DNA of 12,984 bases from Candidatus Iainarchaeum sp. GTDB taxonomy: Archaea; Iainarchaeota; Iainarchaeia; Iainarchaeales; DTGL01. The translations under genes and the position numbers were made by a program. The stretch is from positions 1 through 12,984 of the forward strand of contig JAFCEU010000010.1 in assembly GCA_017608995.1 (NCBI GenBank). The letters are read 5' to 3'. Below are positions 5,458 through 12,984 of this stretch, piece by piece. Positions within the stretch are counted from its first letter, which is position 1. The number at the start of each line of letters is the position of its first letter. Under the pieces are notes generated by a model. That model ran no database searches, was not told where the DNA came from, and saw only the letters and a list, made by a program, of their open reading frames with translations.

Positions 5458-6653
5458 GCTATTTCAGCAATTTTGCTTACTTCTTCAACCAGCGCATTGA
5501 TTTCGCCTAGCGAGTTGTACAAATAATACGAGGCCCTCACGCAGCCGGGCAATCTGTTCTTATTAAACCAAGCATGTGCGCAATGTTTGCCAGAGCGTAC
5601 AGCTATGTTGCGCGCTTCATCAAGCATAAGCGCGACGTCATGCGAAGCTAGCCCCTCAATGTTAAAGCTGACTATTCCAGAACATTTTTTTGGATTATGC
5701 ATTCCAACAAGTTTAACGTTATCTATATTTGCAAACGCTTTCACTAACTTTGCGGTTAGTACTTTTTCGTGTTTTTCTATATTTTTCATTCCTACTTTTT
5801 TGAGATAATTGCATGCTTCTCCGAAACCAATTATGCCTGCATAATCTTGCAGACCTGCTTCAAATTTCCTGTAATCATTAATAAGCTCGAAGGAATTTAG
5901 CGTAGTGTTGCTTACTGTACCTCCACCATATATTAACGGTTTAAGTTCATCAACAAGCTCCTTTTTCACAAATAGGCAGCCAATTATCGGTCCGCAAGCT
6001 TTGTGAGCACTTACCGTGAAAAAATCAGGATCAAGCTTTTTTAAGTCAACTTTTATATGGCCCGCGCTCTGCGCACCATCAATAAGCACTTTTGCACCAA
6101 AATCGTGAGAAAGCTTTATTATTTCCTCAGCAGGTAGCCTATAACCATCGATATTGCTTATATGTACAACTGAAACAAGCTTAACATTATTGTCCAACAT
6201 TTTATGTAGTGATTCAAGGTCGAATTCAAAATTCTCAGCACTTGGAACTGCAAAGTGCTTTACCCCTGCGCTCTGTAATGCAAGCCATGGAACTAAATTG
6301 GAGTTATGCTCGCGATCGCTTGTTATAATCTTTGTGCCTCTTTTGAATTCCATACCAAAGGCCACAGTATTTATTGCCTCGGTTGTGTTCTTTGTAAAAA
6401 TAAGCTCGTAATTGTGGGCGTTGAAGAATTTTTTTATGGTTTCTCTTGCAAGTGCAATGCTTTCATTAAGCTCTTCGCTAAGCTTATGTAATGACCTGCC
6501 AGAGCAAGCACAATTGTTTTCATAATACCATTTTATTGCATCTATCACTTGCTTTGGCCTGAGAGTCATGCAAGCGTTGTCTAAATAGATTATCCCTTTT
6601 TCTTCCAACACCGGGAAATCTCTTCTAATTGTGGCCACATTAAGCGAGCGCAT
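5439..6653 (-). CDS. sufS: Cysteine desulfurase, SufS/CsdA type (group II)
   Basis: The enzyme takes sulfur from cysteine as a persulfide, using PLP, for Fe-S clusters or tRNA thiolation. The 404-residue product has the fold-type I landmarks in order: IIYLDNACMTLRP, NTTEAINTVAFG, the PLP-stacking His116 in REHNSN, Asp192 in IDGAQSAGH, the Schiff-base Lys218 in FFTVSAHKACGP, the catalytic Cys358 in RSGKHCAHAW, and the substrate-binding Arg373 in CVRASYYLYN. The lysine motif reads SAHK where SufS proteins usually have SGHK; the catalytic residues are kept. No SufBCD, SufU or IscU gene is in the window, so the sulfur acceptor is unknown. ATG 6653 has no ribosome binding site, and a TATA box lies about 25 bases upstream, so the message is probably leaderless. 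Confidence 0.93.
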   Translation of the reverse strand: MRSLNVATIRRDFPVLEEKGIIYLDNACMTLRPKQVIDAIKWYYENNCACSGRSLHKLSEELNESIALARETIKKFFNAHNYELIFTKNTTEAINTVAFGMEFKRGTKIITSDREHNSNLVPWLALQSAGVKHFAVPSAENFEFDLESLHKMLDNNVKLVSVVHISNIDGYRLPAEEIIKLSHDFGAKVLIDGAQSAGHIKVDLKKLDPDFFTVSAHKACGPIIGCLFVKKELVDELKPLIYGGGTVSNTTLNSFELINDYRKFEAGLQDYAGIIGFGEACNYLKKVGMKNIEKHEKVLTAKLVKAFANIDNVKLVGMHNPKKCSGIVSFNIEGLASHDVALMLDEARNIAVRSGKHCAHAWFNKNRLPGCVRASYYLYNSLGEINALVEEVSKIAEIAENIKK

Positions 6654-6674
6654 GGCATCTTATTTGAAGTAAAA

Positions 6675-6687
6675 ATTATTTAAAACA
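6675..6687. promoter_or_regulatory. Shared divergent TATA element, sufS / S16 protease
   Basis: ATTATTTAAAACA contains the self-complementary TTTAAA. Leftward it reads TTTTAAATAAT, with the TATA centre about 27 bases before the sufS ATG, which predicts a leaderless mRNA. Rightward TTTAAAAC predicts a start near 6708 and a leader of about 30 bases with the site AGGAGGT. One element may serve both genes, or another AT-rich stretch (CATTATTTTTTATTG, 6694-6708) may serve the rightward gene. Confidence 0.45.
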
Positions 6688-6739
6688 CTTTTGCATTATT
6701 TTTTATTGCTTTCCTAACTCGTTGTCAGGAGGTCTTATA

Positions 6740-9163
6740 ATGCATGCTAAAAGATTTTTGTTCGTTCTTGCATTTTTCCTTATTCTGACAGAATGCTTTG
6801 CGATAGTCGAAAAAGCTTCAATCCCTATATTTGCCGTTACTGAATCGGAAGATAGGGCAATAGAGGCGCAGCTTACAATCACAATTGTTCCCGGCAGCGG
6901 AAAGATATGGAGCTCTGTGGGACCGCTTGTAGGCACCTCAACTCAGCACACTGAAAAAGTTGCTGTTGAGCTTGCGAAGAACTATTTTAGGGATGTTAAC
7001 AAATACGATTATCTATTTGATATAAATTCAAATGCAAGCGTTGTGGAAGGGCCGAGCGCTGGTGCTGCAATGGCATTGCTTCTAATTAGTATGCTCCAGA
7101 ATAAGCGCTTACCAAACTATGTTGCAATAACTGGACAAATAAGCGAAGACGGCTCAGTTGGTTCAGTGGGCGGCATCTTTGCAAAAGCTGAAAAAGCAGC
7201 AGAAAGCGGAATAAAGCTCTTCATGATTCCAAAAGGCGATGCTTATCAGACGCATAGATTTCCCGATGGAATAAAAACAGTAAACCTTGTAGAATATGCT
7301 CCAAAGACATGGGGAATGAAGGTCGTGGAAGTTGCAAATATTGATGAGGTTTTAGAGTACGCTTTCATGGACCTCAATAAGATTGATATTAATACGCAGG
7401 TTAAAGAGCAGGAACCATTTGCTCCGGAAGCGATACCCCTTAGAAAGAACCTAGAACCAATGAAAGAGCTAACAGCTCGCTATATAAGCCGAGCTGAAAA
7501 AGAAATAAAAGCCGCAAGGGATGCACTTAATGATAGCAAGCTTTTAGACTCTCGCGTGGTATCAGCCCTTTTAGATTCTCTGACGAATTCGCAAAAGAAT
7601 GTTGAAAAAGCTAAGCTCCTTTATGAAGGAAACTACCTCTATTCTGCAGCAAACTATGCTTTTGTATCTATAGTTAATGCTCGCGTAGTTAAAGATTTGG
7701 CAAATAATCCCTCGCTCTTAAAAAGTGAATCTATGCTGCTGGATTCCTGGACATCGCAGCTGCAAAGTAGAGTTGGTGAGCTCGCGGAACATTTAGGTAA
7801 GTTCTACACGCTTGAACGCTTTGAGTGGCTTGTTGCAGCAAAAGAGAGGCTTGCTTGGGCTGAGCTCAACCTGAAGAAGATAAGTGGCACAAAAACAATA
7901 ATAATCGGCAACAATGGCATAGTTGAAGATATTTCTGTGCCTTTAAAGAATCTCCAAGATTATGAGTTTGCCTTGGGCTGGTACGAAATTGCAAGTGATT
8001 TTTACAATATTGCTAAAAACGCTAGCGATAAATTCGAAGCAGAGCCTCTTTTAGAGGATAAAGCTAAGGAATATATAATAAAGGCAGAAAACTGCGTTGC
8101 TCTTTTATATGAAGAAGATGAGGACATCAAGAGACGCTTGGATGCTGCAAAGCTTGAGCTTAAGAAGGGCTGGCACGATGCTGCACTCTTTGATGCTGCG
8201 AGCGCCTATGGTTTGTGCAGCTCCTACAATAGTATGAGGGGCAAGAGCCTTTCAGAGCTGATAGCCTCATTGGAAACAAAAACCGCAAGCGTTAAAAACA
8301 AGCTCCGCAGAAACGAAGAAGCGGTTTGGGCAGAACTTTATATTGCGCACGCAGAATATTTCCTCAAATTAGCAAAGCACCTCAAAGAACAGAATGCATT
8401 GAGCAGAGCAATAGAGAATGCAAAGGCTGGCTTAAACTTAGCATTGTTTGCTGATGAGATTTTAAATGCTGCAAATTATGCAAAAGAGGCATTTGAAAAA
8501 ACAGAGCAGCTGCCTTTTACTGAGCCGCTCCCTGAAATAAGCCCAGAAAAACCGCAAGCCGAATCAAAGTCATTGAATAAGCTTGCTGTTACAGCAGGCA
8601 TTGCCATAGCTGTGCTTATCCTTGGCTCTTTTATTGTAGCGATTCTTATAATATTCTTCCATACAAGAGAAAGCAAAGCGCAACCTACTGAAAAAGAGCA
8701 GATAAAAGCAAAAATCGAAACCTTGGAAAGAGCATTGCACGATTTGGATAGGAAGCTCGCACGCAATTTAATAACCCACGAATCTTATGTTGCTACAAAG
8801 CGAATTTATGAGGAACAACTAAAACTACTAAAAGAAGAGCTCTCGCACAAATCTAAGCAGCTTCTTGAAATAGATAGGCACAGGGCACAACTAAAAGAAC
8901 TCCAATTTATGCTCGATCAGATAAAGGAGCAGTATCAAGCAGGCGAGCTTCTTGAGGAGGATTATAAAAAAGCGGTAAAAGAGTATGTTGCAAGATTAGA
9001 ACGCATACGAAAGGAACTTGCCACTGAAGAAAAACAGCTTGCCGAAGAGGAACAAAAAATAAAAAAGCTTGCAAAATCCTTGAAGCGCTCAAGTGTAAGA
9101 ACAAAAAGTGGTAAAGCAAAACCCAACAAGAGAACTAAGCGTTCTCCAAGAGCTTCTGCTTAA
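6740..9163 (+). CDS. Membrane-anchored S16 (Lon-type) serine protease lacking AAA+ domain
   Basis: This looks like the archaeal S16-type serine protease family of COG1750 type: a Lon proteolytic domain without the ATPase, on the outer side of the membrane. From ATG 6740 (five bases after AGGAGGTC; an upstream in-frame TTG at 6722 precedes that site) it is 807 residues. Residues 1-21 are a signal peptide ending TECFA. The S16 domain spans about 22-215, with Ser106 in EGPSAGAAM and Lys149 in GGIFAKAEK, 43 residues apart as in E. coli Lon. Residues 225-590 are helical, perhaps repeated, without a recognised domain. One membrane span covers about 615-641. After it, residues 645-780 are charged coiled coil, and the last 29 are strongly basic. 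Topology is therefore protease outside and coiled coil inside. Substrates are unknown. The 3' end overlaps the converging SMC-like gene by 29 bases. Confidence 0.85.
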   Translation: MHAKRFLFVLAFFLILTECFAIVEKASIPIFAVTESEDRAIEAQLTITIVPGSGKIWSSVGPLVGTSTQHTEKVAVELAKNYFRDVNKYDYLFDINSNASVVEGPSAGAAMALLLISMLQNKRLPNYVAITGQISEDGSVGSVGGIFAKAEKAAESGIKLFMIPKGDAYQTHRFPDGIKTVNLVEYAPKTWGMKVVEVANIDEVLEYAFMDLNKIDINTQVKEQEPFAPEAIPLRKNLEPMKELTARYISRAEKEIKAARDALNDSKLLDSRVVSALLDSLTNSQKNVEKAKLLYEGNYLYSAANYAFVSIVNARVVKDLANNPSLLKSESMLLDSWTSQLQSRVGELAEHLGKFYTLERFEWLVAAKERLAWAELNLKKISGTKTIIIGNNGIVEDISVPLKNLQDYEFALGWYEIASDFYNIAKNASDKFEAEPLLEDKAKEYIIKAENCVALLYEEDEDIKRRLDAAKLELKKGWHDAALFDAASAYGLCSSYNSMRGKSLSELIASLETKTASVKNKLRRNEEAVWAELYIAHAEYFLKLAKHLKEQNALSRAIENAKAGLNLALFADEILNAANYAKEAFEKTEQLPFTEPLPEISPEKPQAESKSLNKLAVTAGIAIAVLILGSFIVAILIIFFHTRESKAQPTEKEQIKAKIETLERALHDLDRKLARNLITHESYVATKRIYEEQLKLLKEELSHKSKQLLEIDRHRAQLKELQFMLDQIKEQYQAGELLEEDYKKAVKEYVARLERIRKELATEEKQLAEEEQKIKKLAKSLKRSSVRTKSGKAKPNKRTKRSPRASA

Positions 9164-12098
9164 GATCCAACCCAATAACGCTTGACTTATCCTTTGCTAG
9201 AGTAACCCCAATTATTTGATCAGCATCTCTTATTATAGTATGGTTGTGAGTTATTGCAATTATCTGCGCTTTCTTTGAGAACTCCTTTATCGCTTTTGCA
9301 ACCTTTGCTGAGTTTACCTCATCTAATGCAGCATCTGCTTCATCAAAAACATAGAGCGGAGCAGGCTTATATAGCAATATTGCAAATATGAACGCCAATG
9401 CTGTAAGTGACTTCTCACCACCGCTCATACTATCAATCGATTGTAAAGCCTTTCCTTTATGCCTTGCTTCTATAATCAGCCCAGCATTGGTTGGATCTTC
9501 ATAGTCAGTGAGTTTTAGTTCCGCGCTGCCTTCAAAGAAATTATAGAACATCTCAGCAAAGTTTTTCCTTATGGAATTAAAGCAATTCATAAATACTTCG
9601 TTTTTCTTCACTTCTATCTTATTTATCATATCCATTACTGCATCTCTCTCTCGCTCGAGCTTTTGAATCTTTTCTTTTACCTCAAGCAGCGATGCTTCTT
9701 CTTCCTTTATCGATTCTGCCGCTCGCAGATTTACAGGACCTATTGACGCTAACTCCTTTTCAATCTTTGGCAGCTCTTTCTTTAGCTCTTTCAGGCTAAG
9801 GTCCATCAAGAATTTAGCTTTCTGGAAGCTTTTCAGCTCCTCTTCCAGGTCAGCTAGCCTTACTTCATTCTTTCCTATGCCCACTCTCGCTTCATTTATT
9901 TCCCTTTCAAGAAGCCTTTTCTCAGATTCGAAAGAATCTAAGCTATGCCTCAGCTTTTCAATTTGAGTGGCGATGCTTTCCTTTTTATTTATCAGTTCTT
10001 TTAATGATTCGCTCTTTTTGGTTTTTTCAGTTTCAAGCTTAAGCAATTTTTCTTTGAGCTTTTCAATCTTTTCACTTTTTTCTTCAATCTCCTTTGCAAT
10101 CTCTTCTTTCTCCTTTTCAATGGATTCTATGCGTGCCCTAATTCTGCTTGCATCGCTTTCGAGCTTCTCAATGTTTTGTTTAGCGTGTTTTATATTATTT
10201 TTCAGGAATTCTTTCCTGTGCTTTAGTTCTGTTGCTTCTGTTCTAAGCGAGAGTTCCTCACTTACCTTGAGCTCTTTGAGCTCAGCAAGCTTTAATTCTT
10301 TTTCAGCTTTGAGCCTTTCAAGCTCTTTTTCAATATTTCCAATCTCTCTTTCTAAGCCCCCCAAATCTTTTATACGGGCTTTCTCGTTTTCTAACGCGTC
10401 GGCAAGCGCTTTGAGCTCATTGGCTACATTTTCATAGCGCGCATACTCTCTTTTTAATTCGCTTAGTGTTTCAATCTCTTTTTCCACCGCACCAATTTGC
10501 TCAGTGATCTCTTTCAGTCTTTTTATAATGTCCTTGTGCTGTGCTTCGAAGTGTTTTATTTCATTATTCTTTTTTTCAATTAGTATCTTTTTTTTACGCT
10601 CGTTTAAAGTGCTTTCGCATACAGGGCACAACGAGCTTGCCTTTTTTAGCTTTTCAATGGCCTCTCTTGTTTGTGCAATTCTCGCTAAAAGCTCCTTTTC
10701 CTTTCCTATAAGCGCGTTCTCACGCTCTTTTAGCTGCTTTAGCGTTGCTTCCAGATTTTTACTTTCCAAAAGTTTTATGTGGGTTTTCAACTTAGCAAAT
10801 TTCTCTTGCTCATCTTTTAAACTCTGAATTTTTTCTTTGAGCTCTTTTATTCTTAGCTGACGCATCTCATTCTCTTTTTTGGTTTCACTCTGCTCGGCGC
10901 GTTTTTCCATAAGTTTTTCTTGAAGTGTTTCTATATTCGCTTCTATTTCACTAATTTCAGCTTCTGTGCTTGCAATTCTTTCCTCAACATCTTTTGCTTC
11001 TTCCTCAACTGCCCTGAGCCTTTGCTCAAGAAGTAGGCTTTCTTTTTCCACCTCAGCAAGCTCTTTTTCATAAGCACTAATACTTTCTCGCTCGGCTTTC
11101 TTTTGCTCGAGCAAAGCTTTCAGCTCTTCACCAAGCTCGTTCTCTTGTTGTTCGAGTTTGCTGAGCATTGTCCTATGTGAGAGTATCTGCTCTTCTAAAA
11201 CTCTATGCTCTGCTTTTAGCTCTTCTATCTGCTTGCCAAATTCCTCAAACGCTTTCTCTTGCTCAGCAAGGATTTCATTAGATAGCGCTTCATTTTTGTT
11301 TTCTAAATCAGCGACCTTCTTCTTTATCTTCTCCGCTTCTTTCCCCTTTTTTTCGAGAGCTTCGCGATTCTTCTTTAGTTTTTCTTTTGCTTTTTTCATC
11401 TCCGCATTGATAGTATCTATCTCTTTCTTCAGGATGGTTGCTTTTATTGAATCCTTTCGCTCAGCAAGCTCTTTGTAGCGTTCCGCTTGTTTACGCTCCT
11501 TTTCGAGCTCTTCAAGCCTTGCTAACCTCTCGTGTAAAACTAGGTTCACATCTTTTATCCTTTCATTGACTTTATCTAGATTTTTTTGAGCTTCTTCGCG
11601 CTTGAGCTCAAACTCCTTTATGCCAGCAAGTTCATCGATTATAGTTCTTCTTTGTTCGGGGCTCATTTCGATAATCCTTGTTACATCTCCTTGGGCAACA
11701 AAGTTATGGCTATTCCTTAACCCTAGTTCAGAAACAAGTGAAGTTAGCTCGCTTAGTGATTTTCGTTCATCGTTTATTCTACATATGCTTTTACCTTTCC
11801 TATCAATTGTTCTGCTCATCGTTATTGTTTCTTTACCCTTTTTTATTTTAAGTTCAACTTTACCATAATTCTCTTGCGTAGCGTTGTTTATCAGATCTGT
11901 TATGCGTGATGCTCGCAAACTTTTCATTGAAGTTTCGCCAAGCACAAAGAGCAAAGCATCTAATATGTTGCTTTTTCCAGAGCCATTGGGGCCTACAATA
12001 ACGGTGAATCCTCTCTTAAAGGGTATCTTCGCCTTTTTAAATGATTTGAAGTTCTTAAGCTTTAGCTCTTTCAGCTCCATCATAGGAATCGCTGTCAC
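9135..12098 (-). CDS. SMC-family ATPase with Rad50-type zinc hook instead of a hinge
   Basis: This is an ABC-type chromosome ATPase. The N-terminal head has KLKNFKSF, Walker A GPNGSGKS (residues 36-43), the Q-loop at Gln136 (FVAQGDVTRIIEMSPEQRR) and the SMC-typical IIDELAGIKEFELKREEA. The C-terminal head has the signature SGGEKS (892-897), Walker B LYVFDEADAALD with Asp919/Glu920, and ITHN. These motifs are SMC-like rather than Rad50-like. Between them lie two long coiled coils (about 165-480 and 505-815). Their junction carries CPVCESTL with Cys491 and Cys494, at the exact midpoint of 987 residues. An SMC would have a 150-200 residue globular hinge here and about 1150-1200 residues in all. 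Two such CxxC motifs could share a zinc ion and join two subunits. The GTG start at 12098 overlaps the upstream stop by four bases (GTGA). ATG 12083 or 12080 are alternatives. No ScpA/ScpB or Mre11 gene is in the window. Confidence 0.9.
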   Translation of the reverse strand: MTAIPMMELKELKLKNFKSFKKAKIPFKRGFTVIVGPNGSGKSNILDALLFVLGETSMKSLRASRITDLINNATQENYGKVELKIKKGKETITMSRTIDRKGKSICRINDERKSLSELTSLVSELGLRNSHNFVAQGDVTRIIEMSPEQRRTIIDELAGIKEFELKREEAQKNLDKVNERIKDVNLVLHERLARLEELEKERKQAERYKELAERKDSIKATILKKEIDTINAEMKKAKEKLKKNREALEKKGKEAEKIKKKVADLENKNEALSNEILAEQEKAFEEFGKQIEELKAEHRVLEEQILSHRTMLSKLEQQENELGEELKALLEQKKAERESISAYEKELAEVEKESLLLEQRLRAVEEEAKDVEERIASTEAEISEIEANIETLQEKLMEKRAEQSETKKENEMRQLRIKELKEKIQSLKDEQEKFAKLKTHIKLLESKNLEATLKQLKERENALIGKEKELLARIAQTREAIEKLKKASSLCPVCESTLNERKKKILIEKKNNEIKHFEAQHKDIIKRLKEITEQIGAVEKEIETLSELKREYARYENVANELKALADALENEKARIKDLGGLEREIGNIEKELERLKAEKELKLAELKELKVSEELSLRTEATELKHRKEFLKNNIKHAKQNIEKLESDASRIRARIESIEKEKEEIAKEIEEKSEKIEKLKEKLLKLETEKTKKSESLKELINKKESIATQIEKLRHSLDSFESEKRLLEREINEARVGIGKNEVRLADLEEELKSFQKAKFLMDLSLKELKKELPKIEKELASIGPVNLRAAESIKEEEASLLEVKEKIQKLERERDAVMDMINKIEVKKNEVFMNCFNSIRKNFAEMFYNFFEGSAELKLTDYEDPTNAGLIIEARHKGKALQSIDSMSGGEKSLTALAFIFAILLYKPAPLYVFDEADAALDEVNSAKVAKAIKEFSKKAQIIAITHNHTIIRDADQIIGVTLAKDKSSVIGLDLKQKLLENA

Positions 12099-12895
12099 TT
12101 AGCTTTAGAGTGGCGCTCCGCATAGTATATGCTGAGAGTGCCAAAGGAAAATGCTACTACAAAGCTATTAAAAAGAGAATAAATTATTAGTATCGCAAGC
12201 GTATCATCAAAGAAGTTCAGAATATATTGCTGAAGCGCGAATATAAGGAAGACTATAAAAGTAAGAACAATTGCTAAAGCCAGTGATTGCCAGAAGAACT
12301 CTTCAGTAAAATACCAGCTCCTCTGCAGTGCTTTCCTTGCGTTTATTTTTTCGTATGCAAGTGCAGGCAAAGCAAACATAAAAAGGCGCAAACCAACTAT
12401 GGCCATAAACAAGCCGAGAAAGAGTAGCGCAAAAAAGCTCAGCAAAAAATTGAATCCAAAAAGCCACAGCATTATGTAAGCACCAACACCAAATGCTGCA
12501 AAGAAAATAATACTAATTATGAGCAAAGCTATCGAATCCCATAATGATTTAAATGCAAACTTAATCGCCTTGCTGAAAGCACCTGCTTTTTCAACTATGG
12601 CTATGAACTTGCAATAATATATTCCAACAAAGATGCCGAGCCATGAGTTGGCAAGCGCTAATGCAAGAATCTTCAGAAACTCGGCTGACTTTACCTTCAC
12701 AATAAACATCAGTGTTGCAAAAACGCTTTCTTGTAAAATATTTGCATACACGACCTCATCAAGTAAGATCTCTATAACTATCTGAACAAATAAGATGAAA
12801 AAATACGCGCTCAAAAGCGATGCAACAAATGGAATTACCAAGCCATGAGGTTTTTTCAAAACCGCTTTCAGAGAACCATACATAGCATTTAGCAT
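12095..12895 (-). CDS. Polytopic membrane protein of unknown function
   Basis: I do not recognise a named family with confidence. The 266-residue product has about six hydrophobic spans, near residues 17-45, 80-105, 118-140, 142-175, 200-225 and 230-258. A short basic N-terminus (MLNAMYGSLKAVLKKPHG) precedes the first span, and the protein ends with a basic tail (YYAERHSKAK). Before the fifth span is INARKALQRSWYFTEEFFWQ, a pattern (A-L-x-x-S-W plus aromatic) like that of several uncharacterised bacterial and archaeal membrane families, which suggests a family link but no function. The gene overlaps the SMC-like gene by four bases (GTGA), so the two are probably one operon with coupled translation. 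A candidate TATA (ATATTAAA, 12926-12933 on the minus strand) lies upstream. The start could also be ATG 12883. Confidence 0.8.
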   Translation of the reverse strand: MLNAMYGSLKAVLKKPHGLVIPFVASLLSAYFFILFVQIVIEILLDEVVYANILQESVFATLMFIVKVKSAEFLKILALALANSWLGIFVGIYYCKFIAIVEKAGAFSKAIKFAFKSLWDSIALLIISIIFFAAFGVGAYIMLWLFGFNFLLSFFALLFLGLFMAIVGLRLFMFALPALAYEKINARKALQRSWYFTEEFFWQSLALAIVLTFIVFLIFALQQYILNFFDDTLAILIIYSLFNSFVVAFSFGTLSIYYAERHSKAK

Positions 12896-12984
12896 CTAAA
12901 CCACGCTTTCACGTTATTAGCTTCTTTTAATATAGGAAATGAGGCTTTTTATTCTTTTTCTTTGATGAAATCCGCTTGCTGATT
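12896..12984. other. Right-edge spacer with candidate promoter of the membrane protein-SMC operon
   Basis: On the minus strand this holds CTATATTAAAAG near 12933-12922, a TATA-like box about 30 bases upstream of the ATG at 12895. Beyond it a minus-strand frame (from 12984 to a TAA at 12951-12949) could be the tail of another gene, but all three minus frames stay open over this short stretch, so no gene is called. Confidence 0.35.

Noticed and set aside
9967..11868. Several plus-strand frames of 88-156 codons opposite the SMC-like gene
   Set aside because: Their Ser/Phe/Leu-rich translations are the reverse complement of coiled-coil Glu/Lys codons; none has a start site or a recognisable domain.
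12949..12984. C-terminal fragment (NQQADFIKEKE, stop) of a leftward gene entering from the right edge
   Set aside because: All three minus frames are open over this 36-base stretch, so coding cannot be distinguished from chance.
1..12984. tRNA, rRNA, CRISPR array or insertion sequence
   Set aside because: Reading both strands I saw no cloverleaf-like T-loop context, no regularly spaced repeats and no transposase; the only notable direct repeat is the pair around hicBA.

Overview
The window is archaeal chromosome. It carries FtsZ, SecE, Spt5 and the ribosomal stalk proteins L11, L1, L10 and L12 in an order shared by many archaea. It also has archaeal TATA-like promoters, GGTG/GAGGTGA ribosome binding sites and an archaea-type membrane S16 protease. 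The DNA is fairly AT-rich and densely packed. No rRNA, tRNA or other marker fixes the lineage. A small-genome archaeon (DPANN-like) would fit the compactness, but that is a guess.

Layout. 1-152 (-) holds the first 50 codons of an eIF2B-like / ribose-1,5-bisphosphate isomerase family gene. 231-724 holds a HicBA toxin-antitoxin locus between two copies of a perfect 30-bp direct repeat; hicB is broken by an internal loss and frameshift, while hicA looks intact. 843-2155 (+) is ftsZ-secE, with overlapping genes. 2249-3206 (+) is spt5-rpl11. A 133-base spacer with two structured elements and a probable promoter follows. 3340-5431 (+) is rpl1-rpl10-rpl12. 5439-6653 (-) is a SufS-type cysteine desulfurase that converges on rpl12. 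6740-9163 (+) is a signal-peptide-bearing S16 (Lon-type) protease with one C-terminal membrane span and a cytoplasmic coiled-coil, basic tail. 9135-12098 (-) is an SMC-family ATPase, and 12095-12895 (-) is the polytopic membrane protein that precedes it in an apparent operon.

How the genes relate. ftsZ-secE-spt5-rpl11 joins division, protein export, transcription elongation and the ribosomal stalk base. rpl1-rpl10-rpl12 builds the stalk, and two competing hairpins lie over the rpl1 start site, where autogenous control would act. L10 has an unusual Gln/Glu-rich tail and lacks the factor-binding motif that L12 keeps.

The most notable protein is the SMC-like ATPase. Its heads are SMC-like, but the midpoint of its coiled coil carries a Rad50-style CPVC zinc hook in place of an SMC hinge. 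It is translationally coupled to a membrane protein and overlaps the membrane protease tail-to-tail by 29 bases. Several gene starts were moved downstream from the longest reading frame because the upstream codon lies in, or just before, the ribosome binding site (spt5, rpl11, rpl12, secE, S16 protease).
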